From contig NZ_CP047030.1 of the NCBI RefSeq assembly GCF_009796825.1, positions 3,532,501 to 3,596,500 on the forward strand: a DNA stretch of 64,000 nucleotides. The letters are read 5' to 3'. The position numbers and the translations under genes were made by a program. Position 1 is the stretch's first letter. Every line of letters begins with the position of its first letter. The notes under the pieces are model-generated. The model was not told the DNA's origin and did not search any database. It saw nothing but the letters and a program-made list of their open reading frames with translations. Shown here piece after piece: positions 1 to 8,910 of the stretch. The stretch comes from Algibacter sp. L3A6. GTDB lineage: Bacteria > Bacteroidota > Bacteroidia > Flavobacteriales > Flavobacteriaceae.

Positions 1-2267
1 TAGGTAAGCGAACGGCTGTATTTATCGTTAAGTATAACTAATTTCACTACGTTTTCTACACTAAGGTAAGATCGGTAGCTGTAACGGTAAATATTTAAAC
101 TTTCATGACTCGATAATAAAGCCTCTAGCATTTCATATTCTAAATCTTCATCATAGCTCGCCACAATTAAAGATCTGCATTTAGCAATAGTTAAACTCGC
201 TTGTTCGGTTTGTAAACCAATAAAATAAAGTAGTAAACCTTGGTCTACTAAAATACTTTCTTCAATTAAACCCATAAACGCAATAAGGCGAGTAATAGTA
301 CTATCTAACAGTTTAAGCAATTGAGCTGCGGTATATTGCTTCTCTCTATCGTGCTTATTCCATAGTTTTTTGATTCCATCGAACACGCGCCACATATCTT
401 TAGACCATAAGTTTCTAAGCGTGTAATATGAGTTGTTAAAACTGCCTAAAGTTTGTGCTAACGAACCGACTTTATAGGTATCTAGAACTAGAGCGTTTAA
501 TTCTTTTAATGGATTTTTAAGAAGTTCTTCTTTTCCTTTACCAACAAAACCAGGTAAAGTATGTGTGATGCCGGTTATGGCTTCAAAGATGATTTTTAAA
601 TTTTCAGAAGGTTCTTCTCCACTTTTATATTGCGAACTTTGCATGTTATTTAAACACATACGCAATAGGCGAGAAGTGACTAGTGCACGACCCAAGTAAC
701 GACCAGACCAAAACAAGTTTTCTGCTGTATGGCTTGGTAAATCGTTAATACCCGATACTGGATTTCGAAATTTATTATCCCAAGCATAATTATGAAAGTA
801 GTTTTGCTGAGTGTCACTTACAACCCAAAAATCTTTACTAATACCACCTCTTTGGTTAGATACTATTAAGTTTTCGCGTTCTGCGGCAACACGTACTAAA
901 CCGCCAGGCATAATGCTGTAGCTGTCCTTTTTAGCGATAGCAAAGGTTCTGCACATTATTTTACGTGGCTCTAATTTGCCATCTATAAATTCTGGCGCCG
1001 TAGAGAATTGTATTTTAGCTTGTGCTACAAATCGGTAAGGATTTGCTAATATTTCTTCTTTTAGTTTATTTAATTTGGCTTCATTTAAAAATTCACAGAA
1101 GTATATACTTTCTCTATTAGAACGATCAATTCGTTTTACAACATATTTTTTTATGTTCTTTAAAACATGATTTCGTTCCTTTTCTTGTCCACACCACCAA
1201 GAAGCTATTTGCGGAAGCAGTAATTCTTCATTAAAAAAATACTTGCAAATAGCATTCATAAACGGAATAAGACCAGAGTTTTCTAAAACACCACTACCTA
1301 TTGGGTTTACAATGCTTACGTTTTTTTGCCTAATAACGTCAAGAATACCAGCGATACCTAAATAAGAGTCTTCACGAAGTTCTAAAGGATCCATGTAAAC
1401 ATCGTCTACACGCCTTAAAATAACATGAACTTGCTTTAATTCCTTTAAAGATTTCATCCAAACTTTACCATTTCTAACCACTAAATCGTTTCCTTTTACT
1501 AAAGGATAACCAAGAAATGAAGACATGTAAGCATGCTCAAAATAAGTTTCGTTATGCGGACCAGATGTTAATATAACAATGTTTGGATTGTCGATATCTT
1601 TTGGAGCCGCATCGATAAGCATTTGGTTATAATCTTGAAAAAAATCGCTTGGCTGTTTTACATTAATACCGTTAAATAAATTTGATGCCGCCTTGTTCAT
1701 GGCGAATCTGTTTTCTAAAGCATAACCTAAACCAGAAGGTGCTTGCGTACGATCGTTAACCACCCACATACGGCCATCTGGGCCTCTTGCTAAATCGGCT
1801 GCATGAATTAGTAAATCTTTAGAGGTGTTGTATTTTATTTGATCGCATTGGCGTAAAAAACCGCGATGCGCAAACAGTACTTCGTGCGGTACAATACCGT
1901 TTTTAATAAGCTCACGCTTACCATAGATATCTTTTAAAATTAAATTGAGTAACTCAGCACGTTGCTTTAAACCTTTTTCAATGGTTTGCCATTCTTTATC
2001 ATGAATTAAAAAGGGCACAATGCTTAAATCCCAAGCGCGATGTAAGCCCTTGGGATCGTTATAAACATTGTAAGTTACACCGTTTTCATCCATTAACCAA
2101 TCAATTTCCTTTTGTCTAGAAATTAATTCGTCGGGACCTGCATCGGTTAAATTAGATAGTAAATCATCCCATTGTGGGTTAATTTTCATATTAGATTTCA
2201 ATACTTCATCATAATTTTTATGATTGGTAAAATAATTCTGAAATAGTGTATTTGAATCTATGGTCAT
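1..2267 (-). CDS. circularly permuted ATP-grasp / alpha-E fusion protein, partial
   Basis: The frame opens with ATG at 2267 (MTIDSN...) and runs for 755 codons off the left edge, so the C-terminus is missing. Residues about 60-480 carry the circularly permuted type-2 ATP-grasp fold (old DUF404/DUF407); the stretch NPIGSGVLENSGLIPF followed by a QIASWWCGQ motif is typical. From about residue 505, SHTAENLFWSGRYLGRA marks the start of an alpha-helical alpha-E domain, of which most is present. It starts 12 nt after the stop of the transglutaminase-DUF2126 gene, so the two are an operon. ATP-grasp enzymes join a carboxylate to an amine; comparative-genomic work places this fused family with transglutaminases in predicted peptide-ligase systems, but the substrate is not known. 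Family call is firm; function is inference. Confidence 0.9.
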   Translation of the reverse strand, partial: MTIDSNTLFQNYFTNHKNYDEVLKSNMKINPQWDDLLSNLTDAGPDELISRQKEIDWLMDENGVTYNVYNDPKGLHRAWDLSIVPFLIHDKEWQTIEKGLKQRAELLNLILKDIYGKRELIKNGIVPHEVLFAHRGFLRQCDQIKYNTSKDLLIHAADLARGPDGRMWVVNDRTQAPSGLGYALENRFAMNKAASNLFNGINVKQPSDFFQDYNQMLIDAAPKDIDNPNIVILTSGPHNETYFEHAYMSSFLGYPLVKGNDLVVRNGKVWMKSLKELKQVHVILRRVDDVYMDPLELREDSYLGIAGILDVIRQKNVSIVNPIGSGVLENSGLIPFMNAICKYFFNEELLLPQIASWWCGQEKERNHVLKNIKKYVVKRIDRSNRESIYFCEFLNEAKLNKLKEEILANPYRFVAQAKIQFSTAPEFIDGKLEPRKIMCRTFAIAKKDSYSIMPGGLVRVAAERENLIVSNQRGGISKDFWVVSDTQQNYFHNYAWDNKFRNPVSGINDLPSHTAENLFWSGRYLGRALVTSRLLRMCLNNMQSSQYKSGEEPSENLKIIFEAITGITHTLPGFVGKGKEELLKNPLKELNALVLDTYKVGSLAQTLGSFNNSYYTLRNLWSKDMWRVFDGIKKLWNKHDREKQYTAAQLLKLLDSTITRLIAFMGLIEESILVDQGLLLYFIGLQTEQASLTIAKCRSLIVASYDEDLEYEMLEALLSSHESLNIYRYSYRSYLSVENVVKLVILNDKYSRSLT

Positions 2268-2279
2268 TTAATTTATTAA

Positions 2280-5200
2280 TTACTTTTTTCTTAAATCTGT
2301 TGTGTTCGGAAACTCAAAATTAACTGGTAATTCTTTATAATTGAATTTTTTAGAACTGCCTTTCTTTTTAACGGTAATACTTGATGTATTATCGTCTGTT
2401 ATAGTTTCTTTTATCGGATCGATTTCTCCTTGCGTGTGCCCAGATTCCCAAAAACGGTTAATTCGTCTAGATTCTGCTTCGTAACTATTCACCGGATGCA
2501 CGTCGTAAGAACGTCCGCCAGGATGCGATACAAAATAGGTGCAACCACCAATAGAACGTTTGTTCCATGTATCAACAATATCAAATACAAGAGGAGAATC
2601 TACACCAATAGTTGGGTGTAACGCAGAATATGGATCCCATGCTTTATAACGTATACCTGCCACAAATTCTCCTTTTACAGAGGTTGCTTTAAGGTTTACT
2701 TTAACACCGTTGCAAGTTACAACATATCTTTCTTCCGTAAAGTTTGTAACCTTAATTTGAATTCGTTCCAAAGAGGAGTCTACATAACGTGCTGTTCCAC
2801 CGCCAGTCATTTCTTCACCTAAAACATTCCAAGGCTCAATAGCTGCACGAAGTTCTATATGAATGTTGTTTATAGTTACCATACCATGTAAAGGAAATCG
2901 AAATTCGAAAAACGGATTAAACCATTCTTCTTTAAAGCGATATCCTGCTTTATTTAGTGAGTTTACAATATCTTTTATATCTTCTCTTACAAAATGTTCT
3001 ATTAAAAATTTATCGTGTAATTCTGTTCCCCAACGCACTAAATCATGCTCGTAAGGTTTTTTCCAGAACCATGCAACCAAAGTTCGTACTAGTAAATTCT
3101 GCATTAAACTCATTTGAGGATGTGGTGGCATATCGAAAGCACGAAGCTCTAAAATACCTAAACGCCCCGATGATGAATCTGGTGAGTATAGTTTATCAAT
3201 ACAAAATTCTGCACGGTGTGTATTACCCGTTAAATCGGTTAATAAATGTCTAAACAATCTATCGGTTAACCAAAATGGAACCTCGCCATCTTTAGGTATT
3301 TGACTAAAGGCAATTTCAAGTTCGTATAGGTTTTCCATACGCGCTTCATCTATTCTTGGTGCTTGGCTGGTTGCACCAATAAAAGACCCTGAAAACAGAT
3401 AAGAAAGCCCTGGATGATGTTGCCAAAACGTTAATAAACTTCGTAATAAACTAGGTTTACGTAACAAAGGACTATCTGCAGGAGATATACCTCCTAAGGT
3501 TACGTGGTTTCCACCACCTGTTCCCGTGTGCTTACCATCGAGCATAAACTTTTCGGTACCCAAACGCGATTGCTTTGCTTCTTCGTAAAGCGTAAATGTA
3601 TTTTTAGTTAACTCGTCCCAGTTTTTTGCTGGATGCACATTAATTTCAATCACACCAGGATCGGGAGTAATTTTTAAGGACTCCAATCTATTATCTTTTG
3701 GTGCAGGATAACCTTCTAAAATCACCGGAATATTTAATGCTTTTGCTGTCGCTTCGATAGACGAAAGTAAATCTAAGTAATACTCAGCACAATCTAATGG
3801 TGGTAAAAATAAATATAGTTTTTGGTCTCTAACCTCGGCGCAAAGTGCAGTTCTAATAAAATAATTAGTTTTTGGACTTTCAAGATCACCATTAATGTAA
3901 TCGGCATATCTGTTGGTCGCTACTTTTTTATAACTCGGGAATCTACCACGTTTGGTAAATTGATCGGGTTCGAATTTTGGAAATTCTTCATATTCTGATT
4001 TATGAACTAACGAAGATAAAGGCAAACGTAAACCAACAGGTGAATTACCAGGCGTTAAAAACAAATGATTACGTCTAAACTGCCAGTCACAAGTAAGCCA
4101 TTGACCAAAACTATTGTTTAATGGCATTAAATAACCAACAACTTTATTTGTGCCCTGTTCTAATATTTCGCCTAATTTCTTTTGAATTAACGAACCGTCT
4201 TTATCTTCCCTTGGATCAATATCTGTGGGTAAATTACCTTCTTCCCAAAGGAAATAAAAGGCATCTTCAAAGGCAGGCATTATCGTTTTATCGGTAACAC
4301 CTAAATATTGAGTTAAGGTCTCTAAAAATAATTTATCTGCATTTTCTGGTACAACTTTATTATCAGCAAAGGTTGAAAGTAATTTTTCGTTATGCCAAAT
4401 TACTCTACCATCTTTACGCCAACAAAGCTCCGTTCCCCAACGTGGTAAAGGTTCTCCAGGATACCATTTACCTTGTGCACGGTGTAAAAATCCGCCTTTA
4501 GCAAATTTATTAAATAGGCGCTTTGTTAAGTCGTCGGCTAGTTGTCTTTTATGTGGCCCATCGGCATCGGTGTTCCATTCCGGCGATTCCATATCATCTA
4601 TAGAAACAAAGGTTGGCTCGCCACCCATGGTTAAGCGTACATCACCTTTTTCTAGTTCTTTTTCAACTTTAAAACCAAGTTTATAGATATCGTTCCATTG
4701 TTTATCTGTGTATGGTTTTGTAACACGAGGCGATTCGAAAATACGTTTTACGGAATTTTCAAATTCAAACTCAGTTTCACAAATATCTGTCATTCCAGAA
4801 ACAGGTGCAGCACTTTCAAATGAAGGGGTACAAGCTAAAGGAATATGGCCTTCTCCAGCTAATAATCCCGATGTAGCATCGAAACCAATCCAACCAGCAC
4901 CAGGTAAATAAACCTCTGCCCAAGCATGTAAATCTGTAAAATCTTCCTCAGGACCAGAAGGACCGTCAAGCGATTTTTCATCAGATTTTAATTGTACTAA
5001 ATATCCTGAAACAAAACGTGCTCCAAAGCCTAAGTGCCTTAATACTTGTACAAATAGCCAAGCATAATCACGACACGATCCGTTTTTTTGAAGTAGTGTT
5101 TCTTCACAGGTTTGTACACCAGGGTCTAGTCTAATATTATAGCTTAAGAACTCGTATATTTTCTGATTGATGTCAATTAAAAAATAGATTGTTTTTCTTG

Positions 5201-5612
5201 GCGTATAATCTAAAGTTTTAATAAATTCATGAATAAGCGGCCCATTATCTGTAATTTCTAAATAGGGTAGAAGTTCCTTTTTAATGGTATCGCTATAAGT
5301 AAACGGATATTCTTCCGCAGCTTCTTCAACAAAAAAGTCAAAAGGATTTATCGTTTTTAAATCGGCAATAATTTCAACTTCAACAGAAAGCTCAGTTGTT
5401 TTATCAGGAAAAATTAATCGTGCTAAATAATTACCAAAGGCATCTTGTTGCCAGTTGAAAAATTGATTTTCCGGTTTAATTTTTATAGAATAAGCCTCAA
5501 TTGGCGTTCTGCTATGTGGGGCAGGACGTAATCTAAAAATATGTGGAGATAGATTTATAGGTCTATCATACTTGTACTTTGTTTTGTGTGAGATTACAAT
5601 TTTTAACGCCAT
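2280..5612 (-). CDS. transglutaminase-like / DUF2126 putative amidoligase fusion
   Basis: This 1110-residue protein has three parts. Residues 1-95 are the bacterial transglutaminase N-terminal domain. Residues about 140-260 are the papain-like transglutaminase core with Cys180 (NGSCRDYAW), His229 (TDLHAWAEVY) and Asp245 (GFDATSG) forming an intact triad. Residues about 320-1090 are DUF2126, a putative amidoligase domain, beginning near GDVRLTMGGEPTFVS. No signal peptide is seen, so it probably acts in the cytoplasm. It is the first gene of a two-gene operon with the ATP-grasp/alpha-E protein. A cysteine-dependent amidase or amide-transfer domain fused to an amide-forming one suggests synthesis and trimming of an isopeptide or peptide tag; this is inference. 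The family assignment is strong. Confidence 0.93.
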   Translation of the reverse strand: MALKIVISHKTKYKYDRPINLSPHIFRLRPAPHSRTPIEAYSIKIKPENQFFNWQQDAFGNYLARLIFPDKTTELSVEVEIIADLKTINPFDFFVEEAAEEYPFTYSDTIKKELLPYLEITDNGPLIHEFIKTLDYTPRKTIYFLIDINQKIYEFLSYNIRLDPGVQTCEETLLQKNGSCRDYAWLFVQVLRHLGFGARFVSGYLVQLKSDEKSLDGPSGPEEDFTDLHAWAEVYLPGAGWIGFDATSGLLAGEGHIPLACTPSFESAAPVSGMTDICETEFEFENSVKRIFESPRVTKPYTDKQWNDIYKLGFKVEKELEKGDVRLTMGGEPTFVSIDDMESPEWNTDADGPHKRQLADDLTKRLFNKFAKGGFLHRAQGKWYPGEPLPRWGTELCWRKDGRVIWHNEKLLSTFADNKVVPENADKLFLETLTQYLGVTDKTIMPAFEDAFYFLWEEGNLPTDIDPREDKDGSLIQKKLGEILEQGTNKVVGYLMPLNNSFGQWLTCDWQFRRNHLFLTPGNSPVGLRLPLSSLVHKSEYEEFPKFEPDQFTKRGRFPSYKKVATNRYADYINGDLESPKTNYFIRTALCAEVRDQKLYLFLPPLDCAEYYLDLLSSIEATAKALNIPVILEGYPAPKDNRLESLKITPDPGVIEINVHPAKNWDELTKNTFTLYEEAKQSRLGTEKFMLDGKHTGTGGGNHVTLGGISPADSPLLRKPSLLRSLLTFWQHHPGLSYLFSGSFIGATSQAPRIDEARMENLYELEIAFSQIPKDGEVPFWLTDRLFRHLLTDLTGNTHRAEFCIDKLYSPDSSSGRLGILELRAFDMPPHPQMSLMQNLLVRTLVAWFWKKPYEHDLVRWGTELHDKFLIEHFVREDIKDIVNSLNKAGYRFKEEWFNPFFEFRFPLHGMVTINNIHIELRAAIEPWNVLGEEMTGGGTARYVDSSLERIQIKVTNFTEERYVVTCNGVKVNLKATSVKGEFVAGIRYKAWDPYSALHPTIGVDSPLVFDIVDTWNKRSIGGCTYFVSHPGGRSYDVHPVNSYEAESRRINRFWESGHTQGEIDPIKETITDDNTSSITVKKKGSSKKFNYKELPVNFEFPNTTDLRKK

Positions 5613-5838
5613 AAATTTCTTGGTTTATTTTGAATGAATTTATTAGTAAAAAAGATTCTTATAAAAATACATTAATTTTCATTGTAAAATAGGGGTTTCG
5701 AATAAAACTAAGCGCTTTATTATAACTATTAAAACATTGAAAATTATGCTGATAAAAAATGATGATTTGATGAGTTTTGTGATTGTTTATCCTTTTTTTG
5801 ATAAATATTCATGGTAATTATTTTGGAACCATGTCATG

Positions 5839-6879
5839 TTAATGATTGTAAAATCTATTTTCTTGCTCGTTAACTCTAATAAAAGTAGTACGTTTAGTGA
5901 GTTCCTTTAATCGAGAAGCACCAACATAGGTACAAGTACTGCGTAAACCACCCAAAATATCTTGTAAAGTAATATCTACAGGGCCTTTATAAGGCACTTC
6001 GACTGTTTTACCTTCACTAGCGCGATATTCTGCAACACCACCAACATGTTTGTCCATAGCCGTGGAAGAACTCATACCATAAAACTTACGGAATTGTTTA
6101 CCGTTTTTTTCAATCATATCACCGCCACTTTCATCATGCCCGGCAAGCATACCGCCTAACATAACAAAATCGGCTCCTGCTCCAAAAGCCTTGGCAATAT
6201 CACCAGGAGTTGTGCAACCACCATCACTAATAATGTGTCCGCCTAATCCGTGAGCAGCATCGGCACATTCTATTATAGCTGAAAGTTGAGGGTAACCAAC
6301 ACCGGTTTTTACACGAGTTGTACAAACAGATCCTGGACCAATACCAACTTTTACTATATCGGCACCAGATAGAATTAGTTCTTCTACCATTTCGCCAGTA
6401 ACAACGTTGCCAGCAATAATAACTTTATCTGGATATTGTTTTCGAGTGCTTTTTACAAAATCTGCAAAATATTCCGAATAGCCATTTGCGACATCAATAC
6501 AGATAAATTTCAGTTCTGGATTTATTTTAAATATGGCCGCAAGTTTTTCAGAATCGTTTTTACCGATACCTGTACTAACAGCAATATGATTTAAGTGTTT
6601 TTCTGAAATAGAAGATAAAAATGCTTTCCATTCCAAAATGGTATAATGTTTATGTATGGCAGAAAAAAGACCTTTATTAGCAAGAGATTTGGCCATTTCA
6701 AAAGTGCCCACCGTATCCATATTAGCAGCCATAATCGGGATGCCGTTCCAAACTGTAGTACTGTGTAAAAATTTAAATTCACGCTCTAAACTTACTTCCG
6801 ATCGGCTTTTTAAAGTTGATCTTTTCGGGCGGAACATAACATCTTTAAAGCCTAATTTTATTTCGTTTTCTATGCGCAT
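5839..6879 (-). CDS. guaC: GMP reductase
   Basis: The 346-residue product converts GMP to IMP and ammonia with NADPH, returning guanine nucleotides to the inosine pool. It is an IMPDH/GMPR TIM barrel with the catalytic loop GPGSVCTTRVKTGVG, the nucleophile being Cys186, the same position as in E. coli GuaC. The IMPDH alternative is unlikely because there are no CBS domains and the length is that of GMP reductases. FVMLGGMLAGHDESGG and FYGMSSSTAMDKH are further GuaC-type motifs. It is a lone minus-strand gene. guaA, the opposing enzyme of guanine nucleotide synthesis, lies on the plus strand 24 kb away. The ATG at 6879 fits the family N-terminus. Confidence 0.96.
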   Translation of the reverse strand: MRIENEIKLGFKDVMFRPKRSTLKSRSEVSLEREFKFLHSTTVWNGIPIMAANMDTVGTFEMAKSLANKGLFSAIHKHYTILEWKAFLSSISEKHLNHIAVSTGIGKNDSEKLAAIFKINPELKFICIDVANGYSEYFADFVKSTRKQYPDKVIIAGNVVTGEMVEELILSGADIVKVGIGPGSVCTTRVKTGVGYPQLSAIIECADAAHGLGGHIISDGGCTTPGDIAKAFGAGADFVMLGGMLAGHDESGGDMIEKNGKQFRKFYGMSSSTAMDKHVGGVAEYRASEGKTVEVPYKGPVDITLQDILGGLRSTCTYVGASRLKELTKRTTFIRVNEQENRFYNH

Positions 6880-7018
6880 TACTATCGATTGTATTTTATT
6901 GAAAATTATTAAAAGAAAATTTAAATTTAAACAAAAAGAATATAACTATGAGTCACTAATTAATTATATTAGTGTTTTAATCAATATATTTTTTGATTTG
7001 TTAACCTGCCAATTATAA

Positions 7019-8416
7019 ATGAATTTTATCCCGGAGTCTGTAAAGTATATTACCGTAAAAAAGAAATTATCTTTTTCAATTTTCACTTCTATTGCGGCTA
7101 TTTTAATAATTGGTTATCTTTTTGTTGATGATAAAATTTATGCTGAATTAGCAGCCTTATTTCTTTTCGTAGTTGCTGTTATTCAGGTTTTTGCTTTACA
7201 ATTCTTTTTAAAGAGTTTATTGAAGAATGAAGTAATAAAAGAAAATTTGACATCTAGAATAAAGGAATTAAAAAGAGATTTAGAGAAATCTGAAAATTTA
7301 GCTGAGCACAAATCAATCTACTTAGCCAACATGAGTTATGAGGTGCGTACACCACTTAACACGGTTTTAGGTATGCTAAATATGCTTAAACAAACCAATT
7401 TGGATGGCGACCAAGTGGCTCAGGTAGAAATTGCAGAGTTCTCATCGATGCATTTATTGCAATTAGTGAAAATGGTTACGGATAATGCGGAAGTGGATAG
7501 TGCTGATGTGAAGCTGAATTTTATCGCTATAGACTTAAAACAAGATTTAGGTAATCTATTCAAAGTATTTGAATACCAAGCTTGGGAAAAAGGATTAGAA
7601 TTCGATTTTAAATTTTTATTTGAAGAAAAAGATAAATCTTTAGTATACGGTGATTCTTCTAGAATACAACAGGTTTTAATTAACTTGATTAATAACGCTA
7701 TCAAATTTACTAATGCAGGGAAGATTTCGATTATAATAGATCAAACCGTAGGAATAGATCATGAACAGATTGTAACATTTTATGTAAAGGATACTGGAGT
7801 AGGGATGCGATCTGACGAGGTTAAGCGCTTTTTTGATGATGATACCAATATTCCGGCCTCTATTATTAAAGATTATCGCGGTGCTGGTTTAGGACTTTCT
7901 ATTTCGAGAAAGTTGGTTAAGCTTATGGGCGGAACCTTAAAGCTTGAAAGTAAAGAGAACGAAGGGTCTACCTTTTATTTTAGCCTTCAATTAAAAAAGA
8001 CACTTAATATTAAAATGGTTGAAGAAGCAACACCTGCGCTTCATTCTAAATTTAATGTGTTGGTTGCGGAAGATAATAGAATGAATCAAAAAGTAATTAA
8101 GTTTTTACTTGAGAAGCAAGGTGCCGATTGTACGTTTGCGAAAAACGGTTTAGAAGCTGTAGAACTTTATAAAATATTAGATTTCGATATGATTTTTATG
8201 GATATCTATATGCCAGATATGGATGGTTATGAAGCCACCCGTGAGATTATAAAAACCAAAAAGTATCAACAACATAAAACACCAATTATAGCCGTATCAG
8301 CAAGTGCTTTTGAAGAAGATATTGAAAGCGCAAAACAAGCCGGTGCTAATGAATTTTTAGCAAAACCTCTTGAGTTACCAAAACTAAAAGAGTTGTTGGA
8401 TAAGTATGCGCTTTAG
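7019..8416 (+). CDS. hybrid histidine kinase lacking the phospho-acceptor His
   Basis: The 465-residue membrane protein has two N-terminal transmembrane helices (about 18-36 and 43-64) with almost no loop between them, a short coiled coil (70-100), a HisKA helix, an HATPase_c domain and a C-terminal receiver. The ATPase looks intact: N-box NLINNAIKF with Asn226, G1 VKDTGVGM, G2 GAGLGLSISRKLV. The receiver (about 345-462) keeps Asp395 (IFMDIYMP) and Lys449. The H-box reads MSYEVRTPLN where the family has MSHEIRTPLN, so Tyr107 (codon TAT at 7337-7339) replaces the phospho-accepting histidine. Everything around it is conserved. No sensor domain beyond the membrane segments is visible and no partner regulator is adjacent. 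Role unknown; it may act as a scaffold, a phosphatase or a partner of another kinase. Confidence 0.92.
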   Translation: MNFIPESVKYITVKKKLSFSIFTSIAAILIIGYLFVDDKIYAELAALFLFVVAVIQVFALQFFLKSLLKNEVIKENLTSRIKELKRDLEKSENLAEHKSIYLANMSYEVRTPLNTVLGMLNMLKQTNLDGDQVAQVEIAEFSSMHLLQLVKMVTDNAEVDSADVKLNFIAIDLKQDLGNLFKVFEYQAWEKGLEFDFKFLFEEKDKSLVYGDSSRIQQVLINLINNAIKFTNAGKISIIIDQTVGIDHEQIVTFYVKDTGVGMRSDEVKRFFDDDTNIPASIIKDYRGAGLGLSISRKLVKLMGGTLKLESKENEGSTFYFSLQLKKTLNIKMVEEATPALHSKFNVLVAEDNRMNQKVIKFLLEKQGADCTFAKNGLEAVELYKILDFDMIFMDIYMPDMDGYEATREIIKTKKYQQHKTPIIAVSASAFEEDIESAKQAGANEFLAKPLELPKLKELLDKYAL

Positions 8417-8432
8417 AATCTAAGGGTGTTAT

Positions 8433-8813
8433 CTATTTTATTGCGATAACACTAATTTCTACATTTACATTTTTAGGCAGTCTAGCGACTTGTACGGTTT
8501 CGCGTGCAGGTGCTGTGGCGTCGTCAAAATAACTTCCGTAAACCTCGTTGATGTTTACAAAATCGTCCATATTACTAATAAAAATCGTCGATTTAATAAC
8601 ATTTTCAAAAGTCATGTCAGCTGCTTTTAAAACGGCTTTTAGGTTATTCATTACCTGTGTAGTTTCAGTTTTAATATTTTCTAAAACAAGCTCGCCAGTT
8701 CCTGGGTTAATAGCTATTTGTCCAGACGTATATAATGTGTTTCCTGTTAAAACAGCTTGATTATATGGACCTATAGGTGCTGGAGCTTCGGTAGTTGTGA
8801 TTATTTTTTTCAT
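8433..8813 (-). CDS. ridA: RidA family deaminase
   Basis: A 126-residue YjgF/YER057c/UK114 protein. Family members hydrolyse reactive 2-aminoacrylate and related enamines/imines to 2-ketoacids in the cytoplasm, protecting PLP enzymes. The start KKIITTTEAPAPIGPYNQAV and the motif APARETVQVARLP (with the substrate-binding Arg of the family) are typical, as is the trimer-forming size. It lies downstream of lptD on the same strand (97 nt gap), an order often seen in flavobacteria. It converges on the histidine kinase gene with only 16 nt between the two stops. Confidence 0.95.
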   Translation of the reverse strand: MKKIITTTEAPAPIGPYNQAVLTGNTLYTSGQIAINPGTGELVLENIKTETTQVMNNLKAVLKAADMTFENVIKSTIFISNMDDFVNINEVYGSYFDDATAPARETVQVARLPKNVNVEISVIAIK

Positions 8814-8910
8814 CTGTAAAATTATTTATAAGGTTGAAAATCGATTAAGTTCAGCTATAAAAATAATGAATATATACTTCTGTGTAAACAAAAATATAGC
8901 ACCTTTAATT

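Noticed and set aside
2957..3253. 98-codon open frame on the plus strand
   Set aside because: It lies wholly antisense within the well supported transglutaminase-DUF2126 gene and its translation resembles no family.
5839..6879. IMP dehydrogenase as an alternative call for guaC
   Set aside because: No CBS domains, and the length and catalytic loop are those of GMP reductase.
8425..8453. Hairpin GTGTTATC/GATAACAC between the kinase and ridA genes as a terminator
   Set aside because: The stem overlaps the last codons of ridA and no T tract follows on either side, so terminator function is not supported.
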